A stretch of 64,000 nt of DNA, taken from NCBI RefSeq assembly GCF_030253575.1, contig NC_080560.1, forward strand, positions 9,792,501 to 9,856,500, given 5' to 3'. Numbering within the stretch: the first letter of the stretch is position 1; every line of letters begins with the position of its first letter. Source of the stretch: Rhododendron vialii. Its lineage: Eukaryota > Streptophyta > Magnoliopsida > Ericales > Ericaceae. Shown here piece by piece: positions 46,760 to 58,280 of the stretch. The translations under genes and the position numbers were made by a program. The notes beneath the pieces were generated by a model. It was not told the DNA's origin. It saw only the letters and a list, made by a program, of their open reading frames with translations, and did no database searches.

Positions 46760-48627
46760 CATGCACATAAAGTACTCATAATTCCTGTATCTCGCAATGT
46801 TTTGGTTCCAGGGCATATGAAGTCAGAGAGTTTTCCAATGTTAACAAAACTTCACCATTTTTCCTTAACCCCAATGCCTTGTTTGGCATCCCAGTAGATT
46901 AGAACTGAATAACTGAGTCCAAGATTCTGCAACTCCGTATTCTTTCATCACCCAAATACCCTTCGTCTATGACAAAACAGAGCCAGCGATTCCCCGCATA
47001 ACTTAATAGATAATAAGGATGTCCAAGGTTCATCGCCTAGTGTAGTTGGTAGCACAAACTTAGAGAATGATTCAGAAGCCATATCATGTTGGAAAATTGG
47101 CTGCTGCAATTCTGAACTGTTGGCGAAACCTCCACAAATGCTGAAATACACTTCGAGTCACGACTTTGTTGCTTTCCTAAAGACAGTATTTGCCCCCACC
47201 AATACTGGTATGCAAAGGGTTACAGCAAACCTGCCTTCAAGATAAATCGAAGCCCGAACTTGAAGTTCTTTCCGTTTTCGTTTGCACTAACGAAACGGAC
47301 AGAATATCTGCTTGAACGAATACAAGAACCGAGAACCACTGTGTTCTATTTTCTGCAGCAAAACAGAACGCAGAATGAATGCTAGAAAATATAGAGAGAG
47401 ATGTGGGAGAAATTCGGATTATGTGTGTATATAATGAACACTGAATTCTGCTAAGTAGTTGTCTATTTATAGGCCACTACGCACCCATTGAGAATGGGTA
47501 TGCACCCGATCTAATCTGACCGTTGGATCGAATCCTACGGTCTAGATCGATCAGTCACACCCAGTCACACCGAACTGGTGTGCTTTTTCACTCACACCCA
47601 ATCGGATTTGATCCAATCCGTTGGATCGAGCCCATTTGCAGCTGACGGCTAAGATCGCGACATGCGCCGCTAAAGCGCCACAATGCACCACAGCCCACGC
47701 CGCGCGTGCGAGTGTGAGTGTGTACCGGCTCTGCCGGTATGGTGTGAAGCACCAAAGGGCTGCACCACACTAGATCATTAGTTACTTACATTAGGAATGT
47801 TTCCTAATATATACCACTCCAACATCTCTCAGCTTACCAATGTGGGACAAAGCTCACAAAGAGGAAAAACAAGCATTCTAAGGAAACAAAAGAATTTTCC
47901 AAAACCAAAAACGATGACTCTTTTATTTTGAAAATCTCTAACATATCAAACAACATTATCAAGTTACGAAAACAACCCTCAGAGAATGATTCACAAACCC
48001 AATGCACAACGCCATTCAAAAACGCCTGAGACCACCTAAAAATAAAATATTCTGGAGTAGAAGAACTGATGCTTCTCCACGATCTTGTTCCTTGGGGGTA
48101 AATTTCAACTTTCGGAGAGGAAGTTTAAGGAGAGATTCACGGTTATACTCGAGCCTAATCACCTTATACTCCTGAGTTGTCCGGTGGGCACCAAATCCAT
48201 AAACAGATATATACGGGCATTGTGGCTTAGGGGGCCATGGGAAGAGTTACCGACTTTTTAGTCGATGGGTTCCAAATAATAATCGGAGGCCGGTCACTGT
48301 AATATTCATCACATAGACTTAGACACAACAACCCATTGCAGCTACCCACGATCCTACAATACCCGATTGGAGTTTATATGGGAACTCCACTTCCGAATAC
48401 ACATCACCGAATTTGTCATCATCATTGAGCAATAGATATTGCTCTTTCTTGTCATCGTAAAGCCTACGGAGAAACTTGTCGCCGTTTCTTTCGCTGTTAG
48501 TAATAGAATTGCTGAGGTGTTTGGTGACGAAACTAAGGCTTGTGAATCGAAGCAGAGAAACCACTGGGAGTCTCACCAGATTTTCAGTTAACAAATCATT
48601 GGGTACGTGGTCTGCCATTGTTCTCAC
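46760..48627 (-). pseudogene. F-box/FBA pseudogene split by a solo LTR
   Basis: The start MADHVPNDLLTENLVRLPVVS at 48618 matches the intact paralogue at 52449-53555. About 14 residues of the F-box core (VCKPWYSLI region) are deleted in frame. The frame is lost near 48318 and again in the FBA region. A Copia-like solo LTR then separates NLIMLFDM from ASESFSKF. The C-terminal part (ESLALFC, then NKAL-like text to the end near 46760) is still readable in pieces. Several independent breaks make it a clear dead copy of the array. Confidence 0.9.
47087..47943 (-). mobile_element. Solo LTR inside the F-box pseudogene, 857 bp
   Basis: Bounded by TGTTGGAAAATT at the left and AATCTCTAACA at the right, with the 5-bp direct repeat TATCA on each side (47082-47086 and 47944-47948). 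A TATA box (CCTATAAATAG on the minus strand, about 47475) and a pyrimidine-rich leader put its transcription on the minus strand. No internal region remains. The paralogues at 52449 and 55938 keep the uninterrupted GATATGGCTTCTGA, so the empty site is known. Good ends suggest moderate age. Confidence 0.9.
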
Positions 48628-48639
48628 AGTAAGGAAACT

Positions 48640-49120
48640 ACGATCTATAGTGTAATGGTGCAGGGACGATACTAGGTTACAGGAAATAGATCAAGAGACT
48701 ACAAAAGGAGATGTACTTATTTACGGAGCCACTGTAAATAAGTTATACACGGAGATGCATGATCTCATCCGTCCATCCCGGCAATTAATGGTCCAGATTT
48801 TAAACAAACTAATCTTCTCCGGAAAAATTTGTTTAAAATTCAGACCGTCCAAAACACTTTGGACGCACGAAATTCACCCCCTCAAACACTTTTTTACGGC
48901 ACACCCCTTAAAGAAGTTTTTCTCTTATAAAACTAAAAGCCCCAGATTTTGAGACACAGAGCAGAGTTGGAGTGTGAACATATAACGTTGATGCTGACAC
49001 AAATCGTTGGCGAAAGAATTTGATTGAATCTTTTGAAGGACCTTTTGTGGAACCAGTCTAGGGCTCGTTTTGCATCCAAACGGTCCCCAAGAGTTGTTGG
49101 GGCGACAGGTGATATTCATA
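48640..49120. repeat. Upstream flank of F-box pseudogene with MITE-like sequence
   Basis: 48640-48720 and 48940-49090 match the sequence upstream of the paralogues at 53560-53640 and 57050-57120 (GACTACAAAAGG, CCCAGATTTTGAGA, GCTCGTTTTGCATCCAAA). The intervening 48730-48930 segment has no partner there, so it looks like a separate insertion. No gene. Confidence 0.45.
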
Positions 49121-49126
49121 TGAGTA

Positions 49127-49254
49127 AGGTCCGTTCCGCTAACTAAAATAAAAGTATTTTTTTGAATTTAAGGTGATGTATTGTGATACAAGAATCTATC
49201 TCATAAAGTGCAAAATAAGTACTTAAAAAATAAGAATTTTAGCGGAACATGGTC
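49127..49254. mobile_element. Small MITE, GTTCCGCTAA family
   Basis: Left end GGTCCGTTCCGCTAACTAAAAT and right end, reverse-complemented, GACCATGTTCCGCTAAAATTC form terminal inverted repeats 128 bp apart. The interior shares GGTGA-GTA-TGTGATA and CTATCTC with the element at 795-945. Target duplication unclear. Confidence 0.6.
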
Positions 49255-49920
49255 TCAGCCTGTGGCACTAGTAACTTGTTGCCTCAAAAATTTGGCGCAC
49301 CACGTGAGGTTGATACGGATACCACACATTTTGTGGTAAGAATCACGCAAATATGTATAGAGTTTGGCACACCACGTGACGTTGCCTCAGGAGTATCGAA
49401 TAATTTTTCGTGATCATAGACCAGAATAATCCGGTTTTGTAACAGATCCAAATTATGGATTGGAGATTTTGAGAATCATCAGTTCCGGTTTTAAACCTAG
49501 ATTCACTTACAATTGAGATATAATTCTCAATGTTTGTACAATGACAAATCAACATCTATTTTTTAAAGAATTCCATTGCAAGTCAACAAAAATAAATAAA
49601 TCCAGTAAACATTATTCGTGCTGAAGTTCATTTTTACAAGGCGTTCCCCTCTTAAATTAGAATTTTATATATATAAATAATCAAACACGCACCTATCAAC
49701 TTAAAGTTCGGATTGATTTGGAACCGAAATTATTGGCATAAATATACAAACCAAACCATTGCACTCGATTTCTTTAAACTTGGACCAATCGCCAATCCGC
49801 ACTACTAGAAATCCGAACCAAATCATCTAATTTAGACTATTTCAGATCTGGATTTGTGATTCAGCGGTTTTTTTGCTCGTTTGGGTTATGGGACTTATTT
49901 TGATAAACAACCCTTTGTAA

Positions 49921-50472
49921 GTATCCACAATACTATAATTAAAAGTAAAAGATTTTCAAAATTAACAATGTTGGTGCAAAATATGGTTCACAATGCTATA
50001 ATTGAACTTAACAATCTCCTTAGAAATAATCAAATTTTGGGTTTTGAATAACCAAAACTAGCAACCTTTTGACAATAACCAAATTTAATAGATCCTCCAT
50101 ATTCTCAATCAAATACACCAATCATTATACAAAAATGTTCTATCTCTCTTTCCTTTTCCTCTCTCTTTCTTTTTCCGAACAATGTTTTTGAAAAAATATT
50201 TTTTTTAGAAAACAATTTTTTTTTCAAAAGAAGTTTCAAAAACTATTTTCTATTTCTAGTAAATAGTTTTTATGAGTTTCAAAACTATTTTTAGAAAAAC
50301 TATCTTTTACTATTCACAGTTTTTAGTTTTTTGTAATTTGAAAAGATGATGTGACAAGTTTTGACTATCCAATTTTGATAATGTCATTGTAGACATCTAC
50401 ATTGCTAATCTTAGTAATCTCTTAAATGAACAATCAAAGGTTATCAATTTTTAATTATAGTATTGTGGATAC
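49921..50472. mobile_element. MITE with long inverted repeats
   Basis: The first and last 24 bases (GTATCCACAATACTATAATT...AATTATAGTATTGTGGATAC) are a near-perfect inverted repeat 552 bp apart, with further mirrored words inside. The sequence on either side is co-linear with a paralogous block at 58640-58760 that lacks it, confirming it as an insertion. No clear target duplication and no coding capacity. Confidence 0.7.
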
Positions 50473-50708
50473 CCTAAGCTCTTTGTTAATCTTAAAATGC
50501 ATTTGGCCAATACGTAAGTTATTCACTGGGAAAAAACAAAAACAGTTTGATTAGCTAATTGTAGCCACATGATCTTGATGAACAATAGGATTTTAGAACA
50601 AGACCAAATTTTTTTTTTAATAAAATGGTATGGACCTAAAATAAATAATTTCTGGAGTACAGACTTTCTTGCCTCCCCACATGGATAGAAGTAAATAAAC
50701 GCAAATTA

Positions 50709-50825
50709 AGGTCTCATTCCGTTAAGGTTCTTATTTGTTAAGTACGAGGCGGTTCATTCTCTCACAATACCTTTAATTACAGATTTGAAAAATGAGTACT
50801 TATTTCCCTTAGTGAAGCGGGAGCC
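50709..50825. mobile_element. Small MITE, GTTCCGCTAA-like
   Basis: The left end AGGTCTCATTCCGTTAAGG and the right end CCTTAGTGAAGCGGGAGCCT form imperfect inverted repeats. TTA precedes and TAA follows. It resembles the elements at 795 and 49127 but is more diverged. Confidence 0.45.
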
Positions 50826-50835
50826 TAATTCCTTT

Positions 50836-51660
50836 TCTTTTTTTTTTTCCACGGAAACAGAGAAGTTTTATTAATGAAGAACTCGGTTTGAGGACTGGAC
50901 ATCATCCAAAGCAAGATTAGCTAGTCTAATCCCTAATAGGGAACGCTAAGCCAACTAATGGGCTACCCTCTTACAAAAACGTTAAACATGCACGAAACTA
51001 CAAGAGGAAAATAATTGCAGAAGTACTAAGCAATCCAAGAGAATAGAACTACAATCCGCAAAAGATTTTCCTGCTTGAGAAAGTGCTTGAACAACTTGGA
51101 GAGAATCACCTTTCATAACAATCTTTGAACAACTTGGAGAGAATCACCTTTCATAACAATCTTTGAAAGGCCTCTGTTAGCTGCAAAAAACAAAGCTTCC
51201 TGGAATGCCATGGCCTCAACAGCTATGGGAGAGAAAAACCTAGTAAAAGAGATAGCCACCATGCCCACAATTTGCCCCCCATGATCTCAAGCCACAATGC
51301 TGATCCCAACTGAACCATTTTTCCTTTGAACGGCCCCATCAACATTAAGTTTTACCACATCAATAGAAGGTGGTCGCCACATAGGAATGCTCCCAAAAAT
51401 AGCAAGGCTTTGGAGAGAATGACCAGCAACCTTAGTAGCCTTAAATTCAGAACAAAGGGCTGGAGCCTTTTCCAGAATCATAGTACAATCCCAGCCTAGG
51501 CCATCAAAATGCACTTGTTTTCTTGCCTTCCAAATGAACCAGCAAAAGCAAAAGAGGCACCCATATCCACTAATGTATCAAACACATGAGAATTAATCGT
51601 ACTCGACCACTGTACATCATCGACATCAGAAAATAGAATAATCACAAATCCCTAAAATAA
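50836..51660 (-). mobile_element. LINE 3' end with RNase H domain
   Basis: On the minus strand the end of a plant non-LTR retrotransposon ORF is visible: FCWFIWKARKQVHFDG (the WxIWKARN motif), then the RNase H start VKLNVDGAVQRKNGSVGISI, then EAMAFQEALFFAANRGL and MKGDSLQVV. One in-frame stop follows IVA. A T-run at 50837-50850 marks the poly-A tail. The reverse transcriptase part is absent, so the copy is 5'-truncated. A 38-bp internal tandem duplication disturbs the RNase H frame. Confidence 0.8.
51089..51164. repeat. Perfect 38-bp tandem duplication in LINE
   Basis: Two identical units, 51089-51126 and 51127-51164, start GAACAACTTGGAGAG. They lie in the RNase H region of the LINE remnant and arose after insertion or in its source copy. 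Confidence 0.95.
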
Positions 51661-52448
51661 GGGAAGGATACATCACTTTACGCCTTTGCCCTTTGATAAA
51701 CTCTCAATAGTGTAAATAATGGGGCTTGTCCAACACCATTGTCTATCTTCTATTTTCTAATTTCTTACGTTACTGTCCAAAATGCTAAGAAAAATGCCAT
51801 CAAAAAGTATTAAAAAGTTATGTGAATTGAATTCATCGTAGTTGTGGCTCATACACAATTAAATTGCACATACACGGCCAGATGCTCTGTTATTTCTTGC
51901 ATGATCCCACATAGTTGTAAGTTGCGCGTGGTTGTAGATTATTTAATTATAAAAATCAATCTATCTAATCACTAAAATAGTGTCACATTGACAAGTTGCT
52001 TAAGTTGCTTAAGTTTTCAGACCTTATTTTAGCCCAAACATCCCCTACCAAATGCAATATCACTAAAATAGAATTCAAGGCAACAGTTCTCATTTCTCCT
52101 CCCTCCAAGTAGTGAACAAATTGCCGATCGAAAAAAACAAGAGTAGTGAACAATGACTCTTTAAACGTACAAATTGCGGATTACCAATTCATAAAAAAAT
52201 CCTAGAAACTCAGAGCATAGCAGTCTGACCCTGTTATAAAACAAGAGAGCGGTGTTTGTGAGACCGAGATCAAAATAGCATTGACACAATTTAAGGTTGG
52301 AAGGTCCTTGGAGAGTATTAATTATCAAAACACGTCCTGGGCCGTCATTTTCCCTTGTTTCTCACACCTGGTTCTGCCATCGCTAACAATCTTCATAACT
52401 GCTGCAGCTGCACTTTCCAATCTATCACCTCTCTGACACACAGTTTCT
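51661..52448. other. Intergenic with dispersed repeat
   Basis: 51735-51900 is the second copy of the repeat at 44790-45010. 52330-52448 is the 3' flank of the intact F-box gene and is co-linear with the flank of the pseudogene at 46640-46770. No gene. Confidence 0.5.
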
Positions 52449-53555
52449 TTATTCCACTAAAACAAGGGTTTCCCTGAAAGAATCAAAGGAAACTAGTGCA
52501 CTTAAACTAATCATAATTCCTGTATCTCGCAGTGTTTCGGTTGCAGGGGCATAAGAAGCCAGAGATGTTTTCGATGCTTGCAAAACTTCACCATTTTTCC
52601 TGAACCCGAATATCTTGTGTGGCATTCCTAATATTTTAAAAGTGAATAACTTAGTCCAAGATTCTGCAACTCCATATTCTTTCATCACCCAAATGCAGCA
52701 GGTATTGTCATAGCTTTGTCCATCGCAAAACAGAGCCAGCGATTCCCCGAATAACTTAACAGAATATAAGATGGGTGTCCAAGGTTCCTCGGCTAGTGTA
52801 GTTGGTAGCATAAGCACTGAGAATGATTCAGAAGCCATATCGAATGACATAATCAAGTTAGGAGGAACACACTCACAGAATGATTCATAAACCCAATGCA
52901 CGACGCCATTCAAAAACGCCTGAGACCACCTAGAAGTGAGAAAACAATGAGGAGGAGCAGAACTGATGCCTCTCCACGATCTTGTTCCTTGCGTGTAAAT
53001 TTCAACTTTCGGAGGAAGTTTAAAGAGAGATTGAAGCTTATACTCGAGCCTAATCACCTTATACTCCTGAGTTGTCGGGTGGGCACCAAATCCATAAACA
53101 GATACATACGGGCATTGTGGCTTAGGGGCCGTAGGAAGAATTATTACTGAGTTTCTAGTCGACGGGTTCCATATAATAATCTGTGGCTGACCACTTGAGT
53201 AGTAATCATCAGATAGACATAACAACCCATTGTAGCTACCCACTACCCTATAACACCCAAACGGGAGTTCAAATGGTAACTCCAGTTCTGAATACTCGTC
53301 ACCGAATTCGTCATCATCATTGAGTAATAGATATCGCTCTTTCTTATCATCGTAAAGCCTAAGGAGAAGCTTGTCGCCGTTGCTTTCGGTGTTAGTAATG
53401 GATTGGTTGAGGTGTTTGGTGACGAAACTAGGGCTTGTGATGAGAGAATACCATGGTTTGCACACAGATTTGAATCGAAGCAGAGAAACCACTGGTAGTC
53501 TTGCCAGAATTTCAGTTAACAAATCATTGGGCATGTGGTCTGCCATTGTTATCAC
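52449..53555 (-). CDS. F-box protein with FBA domain, array copy 2 (intact)
   Basis: A single-exon protein of 368 residues. The N-terminal F-box is at residues 4-50 (MPNDLLTEILARLPVVSLLR, VCKPWYSLITSPSFVTKHL). It is followed by the F-box-associated domain: GSYNGLLCLSDDYY, IIIWNPSTRNSVIILPTAP, VYGFGAHPTTQEYKVIRLEY, KVEIYTQGTRSWRGIS, GVVHWVYESF, CCIWVMKEYGVAESWTKLF. It resembles the CPR1/At3g06240 group. These are substrate receptors of SCF ubiquitin ligases. Alternative starts are MIT- (53555) and MADH three codons later (53546); paralogues keep MADH. The target is unknown. There is no internal break. Confidence 0.93.
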   Translation of the reverse strand: MITMADHMPNDLLTEILARLPVVSLLRFKSVCKPWYSLITSPSFVTKHLNQSITNTESNGDKLLLRLYDDKKERYLLLNDDDEFGDEYSELELPFELPFGCYRVVGSYNGLLCLSDDYYSSGQPQIIIWNPSTRNSVIILPTAPKPQCPYVSVYGFGAHPTTQEYKVIRLEYKLQSLFKLPPKVEIYTQGTRSWRGISSAPPHCFLTSRWSQAFLNGVVHWVYESFCECVPPNLIMSFDMASESFSVLMLPTTLAEEPWTPILYSVKLFGESLALFCDGQSYDNTCCIWVMKEYGVAESWTKLFTFKILGMPHKIFGFRKNGEVLQASKTSLASYAPATETLRDTGIMISLSALVSFDSFRETLVLVE

Positions 53556-53659
53556 AGTAAGGAAATTGCAATCTATAGGGCAATGGTGTGGGGACGATAC
53601 TAGGTTTTAGGAATTAGGTCAAGAGACTATAAAAAGCCCTAGATTTTGAGAAGCAGAGC

Positions 53660-53884
53660 AGAATTTTATGGGTGCTGGGTACCACACACTTGGTACTCCA
53701 TTGGCGATCGCAGCCGTTCAAAAGTATTTTGAACGGTCCGAATTTTAGAGAGGTAATGAGAAGAGAGATTGGCCAGATGAGGGGACAGAGAGTGATCGGA
53801 TTTGGACCATTCAAAATACATTAAGACGGCTGTGATGCGCACTGGATACCGCCATATGGTACCCGCTTGGCACCCAAATATTTC
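53660..53884. mobile_element. MITE-like element upstream of F-box copy 2
   Basis: Left end AGAATTTTATGGGTGC and right end, reverse-complemented, AGAAATATTTGGGTGCC form inverted repeats, with GGTACC next to each. GGTCCGAATTTTAGAGAG and AAAATACATTAAGACGG lie inside. A sister copy occupies the same relative place upstream of the 55938-57046 pseudogene. It therefore either predates the array duplication or inserted twice. Confidence 0.55.
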
Positions 53885-55480
53885 TTGTTGGGATGGAGAG
53901 TGAACTGACCAATTGCGTTTAATTACAAATAATTTTCCTTGTGGTGCGAGTCAAATAGAAGATCTATTCATACTTCTTTCGTTAGGGTCCGCACCCTAAC
54001 CAGTTTACGGCTCGTTTTGCATCCAAAGTAGGGATGCTAATTAAGCCAAATACTGAGTACATTATTTCTTTGAGTCAACTCTTTATTGCACGTTTTTAAA
54101 CTTGGCTCGAACTTGAAAATTTCTAAAGAATAAATGTTCTAGCTCGGCTCACATTTGAAATTTTGTGATTCCAATGAGCTTGGTTCGATTTGCGAAATAT
54201 ACAAATGAATTCCGAGCTTTCGGGTCTGAGCTTAAATTTGTGAAATTTCTTGCTATCAACCTGAATTTAAGCTTGTGACATTCCAAAATGGCAACAGTTA
54301 GGAAAAAAGCTTTACTCATTCACAAAAATAATGGGCAGGTGTGTAGCTTTTCACTGTAACTTCTCAACACTAGAAAAGCAATTTTCGTCTCCCGCACACT
54401 TATTAATTTATATTGCGGATATTTATTGATTTACATAGTTGAGATATTTATTGACATACCCCTATCTTTGCAATATTTACATCTGACTCCCTGTTCACAA
54501 GCACCCATATGTTTAGTTTTAGCTTGAATTAGCTTGCTTATACTTTATTTGAACAGCCCTAATCCAAAGGGACCCAAAGTGCTGTTGGAGATGGGGTGAT
54601 TTTATTTGATAATTAAACAAGTGTCCGTGCTAGTTTGCACGTACCTCAACTAATTATGGGGACCAATTTTACTGCTCATTAACGGGAGCCCATTTAAAGC
54701 CCCAAAGAGTTTTGTTTGGACTGATCCCAAATGACTTGATAGCACATAAGAGGTATCGAACTTAAGATTTTAGGAGAGAGCAAACAATTAAGTCTCAAGT
54801 CTTGACCACTAGGCCAACCCCTTGATATTTCAAAAATAGGGGTGATTGGTTCAATTTTGTTCTAAAATCATGATTCGAAGTTAACTCGAACAGATTGAAG
54901 ATTTCCGAAACCAAATCGATCCGTAAAGCTCTTAAAAATCAGATTAATCCATCATCTTTAGTTACAGTTCATCCTTAATTTTGAAGCATGCGTTGGCTTC
55001 GAATAGAGATATCTACTACTTTGTATTTGTTGGAAAAAATTGCTTATGTGATGAATCCAATAATACAAAATGCAATAAAATCAGATATCAAAACTTGGAA
55101 CTTGATGAACATAAAAGGGTGATCAAGATTCAAGGAGAGTGTGACACTCAGTACTTAAAAAGATTCATCATTGCTACGGTGCTTATGGTTTGCTTGAATG
55201 TCTATTCCTTCACTATGCCGGAGAGGGAAAATCTTCAATACACACCCCTTTAAGGTGTGTACTATATGCACCTATTGTGTGGTTCATATTGTGCCACCTC
55301 ATAAAAAATTACTTGTAGGACCGATCATTCATAACATTTTATTTCGTATAGTAACTTTTATACTAAAAATTCGTAACTTTTCAACAATATGATTCGTAAC
55401 TTTTTAGCAATAGGTTCATAACATTTTGAGATTTATAACATTTGGTGTATTTTAATAAGGGTGCATATGATACACACCCA
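53885..55480. other. Intergenic, dispersed repeat and simple AT-rich sequence
   Basis: 54000-54250 belongs to the dispersed family with TTAAGCCAAATACTGAGTACATTATT, matched at 57540-57720. 54981-55253 has a 90-codon frame on the plus strand without recognisable motif. At 55240-55500 short mirrored words (ACACACCCC...GGGGTGTGT) bracket an AT-rich segment. No gene identified. Confidence 0.45.
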
Positions 55481-55937
55481 AATAAGGGGTGTGTATTGTA
55501 GCACTTCCCATGGGGAGAGGGCAACTTATCAAAGCAAGAAAAAAAAAACCTAGAAAACTTGGAATTAATAAGCAACCCAAAACAGAAGAACAAGAGGCAG
55601 TTGAATATGTTTCTAAGAAATGAATTACTACAAATTAACAAAGTGAAATAGTCCTTGCAACTCCAAGAATAGAATTCTCAACATGTTGTGGCATCAAAAC
55701 GAATGTTTTGCAGTTTGTGAAGTTGCACCTAGTCGCCGAAATAGATTGCTTAAATGGAAAAACAAAGTGATATTATTGTTTCTCGCAACCGCCTTAGCTT
55801 TCACTAGCAACCTTCATAAGTACTGCTGCGTTTTCCACTCTATCCCCATCTCCTCTTTGGAAGTTGGAAGCAGAGCATCACATAAGGTTCAACTCCCCAT
55901 AACATTCATAACTCATAAGACCACACCATCTCTTTTC

Positions 55938-57046
55938 TCAAACTAAAACAAGGGTTTCCATAAATTGATAAATATAAAATATGGGTGAGTTCCCCCTAAA
56001 TCCAGTTGTTGCCAATGTGTTGGTTCCGGGGGCATAAGAAGCCAAACATTTATCTGTTGCGAGCAAAACTTCGCCTTTTTTTCTGAACCCCAATGTCCTG
56101 TTCGGCCTTCCTAGTAGATTAGAACTGAATAGCTTAGTCCAAGATTCTGCAACTCCATATTCTTTCATCAACCAAATACAGCAGCCACTACTATCCCTTG
56201 GTCCACTACATACCACAGCCATTGATTGCCCCAATTTCTTAATGGATAACGAAGGTGGAGGTTGATATGCTAGAGTTGGTGGTAGCTTAAACTCAGAGAA
56301 TGATTCAGAAGCCATATTGAACAACATAATCAAATTTCGAACACCACCCCCAACACAAGGTTCATATGCAACCCAATGCACAGCTCCATCAACAAAGGCC
56401 TGACACCGCATAGAGATGCCATATGAAGGTGCAGCAGAACTGATGCCTCTCCACAATCTTGTTCCTTGAGTGTAAATTTCAACTTTAGGAGGAAGTTTTA
56501 GGTCCCATTCCACCCACTCATACTCGAGCCTAATCACCTTATACTCCTGAGTTGCGGGGTTGGCACCAAATCCATAAATCCATAAACACACGTATGCGGG
56601 CATTGTGGCTTAGGGGCCATGGGAAGAGTTACCGACTTTCTAGTCGAAGGGTTCCATATAATGATCTGACATTTTGCAATGAAATAGTAATCAAGTACAC
56701 ATAGCAACCCATTGCAACTACCCACTATCCTAAAACACCCAAATAGGAGTTCAAATGGTACCTCCAGTTCCGAATACTCGTCACCGAATTGGTCATCATC
56801 ATCATCGAGCAATAGATATCGCTCTTTTGTACAATAAGTGCCGTAAACCCTAACGATAATCTTGCTGCCGTTTCTTTTGGTGTTTGTAATGGATTGGTCG
56901 AGGTGTTTGGTGACGAAACTAGGGCTTGTGATGAGAGAATACCATGTTTTGCAAACGGATTTGAATTGAAGCAGAGATGCTACGGGTAGTCTTGCCAGGA
57001 TTTCAATTAATAGGTCATTGTGTATGTGGTCTGCCATTGTTCTCAC
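55938..57046 (-). pseudogene. F-box/FBA gene, array copy 3, one frameshift
   Basis: The N-terminal part (57046 to about 56570) has the F-box (HNDLLIEILARLPVASLLQF) and the first half of the FBA domain (IIIWNPSTRKSVTLPMAPKP). The C-terminal part continues in another frame from YGFGANPATQEYKVIRLEY to the end at 55938. The single break is an exact 8-bp tandem duplication of AATCCATA (56569-56576 and 56577-56584); the paralogues have one unit. Everything else looks intact. So it is either a very recent pseudogene, an allele that is broken in this individual, or a sequencing error. About 365 residues would be expected. Confidence 0.9.
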
Positions 57047-57128
57047 CTTAAGGAAGTTGCAATCTATAGGGCAATGGGGTAGGGACTATAAAAAGCCCTA
57101 GATTTTGAGAAACCGAGCAAGAGTTGGG

Positions 57129-57359
57129 AGAAATTTTGTGGAGTCGGGCATATATCACACACGCGATATCCTGCCTACGATCTCAACCATCCAAAAATAT
57201 TTTGGATGGTCCGAATTTTAGAGAGAGAAAGAAAAGAGAGACTGGTTGGGTGAGGGGAGAGAGGGTGGTCGGATCTGAGCCGTTCAATACATTTTTAGAT
57301 GGTTGAGATGTGAACAAGATACCGTGCATGTGGTACCTGCTCAGCACCTAAAAATTTCT
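57129..57359. mobile_element. MITE-like element, sister of 53660-53884
   Basis: Ends AGAAATTTTGTGGAG... and ...GCACCTAAAAATTTCT. The inside shares GGTCCGAATTTTAGAGAGA, GAGGGGAGAGAG and CATTTTTAGATGG with the element upstream of the intact gene at 52449. Sequence between the F-box start codon and this element is also conserved, so the whole block was duplicated. Confidence 0.55.
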
Positions 57360-58045
57360 CGCTAGGATGGATCGTGAATGTACAATTGCGATACTGAATC
57401 AAATCGAAGGGTCCTACCCTTTTTTTTTTACTTAATTAAATTTTTTTCCCCCAAAACTTGCGAGTCGAATAGAAGACCGATTCGCACTTTTTTCGTTAGG
57501 CCCAGACTCCAGACCCTAACCAATTTAGGGCTCGTTTTGCAATCAAAGTAGATATGCTAATTAAGCCAAACAAGTCAAATACATTATTGCTCAAGTTTGA
57601 CTCAACTCATTATTAATTACACGAGTTCAAATTTGATTCAACTTAAATTTTTTTGAGAATAATTGTTCAAGTTTGGCTTACATTTGAAATTTTTGTGATT
57701 GTAATAAGTTTGGTTTGGGCCGTCATTTTCCTTTCTAATCTGCCATAGGGCTTGTAGCCCAATGGTATTTGTCAGGAGCATTTGTGGTTCAGAGCTATGA
57801 ACAGTCTTTGAACTCCCAATCCCACTGTGTATTATTAGCATAAATAAGAAACCAAACTTTTTTGTTCTTGTTCAGCTGTTCACGTTATACCCTGGGACCA
57901 ATCACCAAACCACGCTACTAAAAAGTGAACCGAGGCTCGTTTGTTTCAATATAAAATATTTCCAATGTAAGATATTTTTTACGTAAAATATTTTTTTAGA
58001 AAACAAATTTTAAATTTTTATTTTTGGGTATTTGATTGGCATATG

Positions 58046-58280
58046 AGTAATTCTTTGCGGCCAACTATAATTCTCCACGGCCAAGAATAATTCTATGCGG
58101 CCAAGTGTAATTCTCCGCGGCCAAGAGCAATTCTACGCGGCCAATTGTAATTTTATGCGGCTAAGAGTAATTCTCCTCGGCCAACTGTAATTCTACGCGG
58201 CCAAGAGTGAATAGCGGCTAAGTGTAATTCTACACGGGCAAGTATAATTTTACGTGACCAAGAGTAATTCTTTGTGTCCA
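58046..58280. repeat. Degenerate minisatellite, about 12 units
   Basis: Units of 18-21 bp with consensus AGTGTAATTCTACGCGGCCA repeat about twelve times; they vary mainly in the bases around TAATTCT-CGCGGCC. The GCGGCC core is GC-rich against an AT-rich element. Located inside the MITE-like insertion 57932-58597. Confidence 0.88.

Noticed and set aside
54750-54830. tRNA-like or conserved phrase GACCACTAGGCCAACCCCTTG
   Set aside because: No cloverleaf is possible here; similar words near 37745 suggest a dispersed repeat rather than an RNA gene.
54981-55253. 90-codon plus-strand frame
   Set aside because: No recognisable family and AT-rich codon use like the intergenic background.
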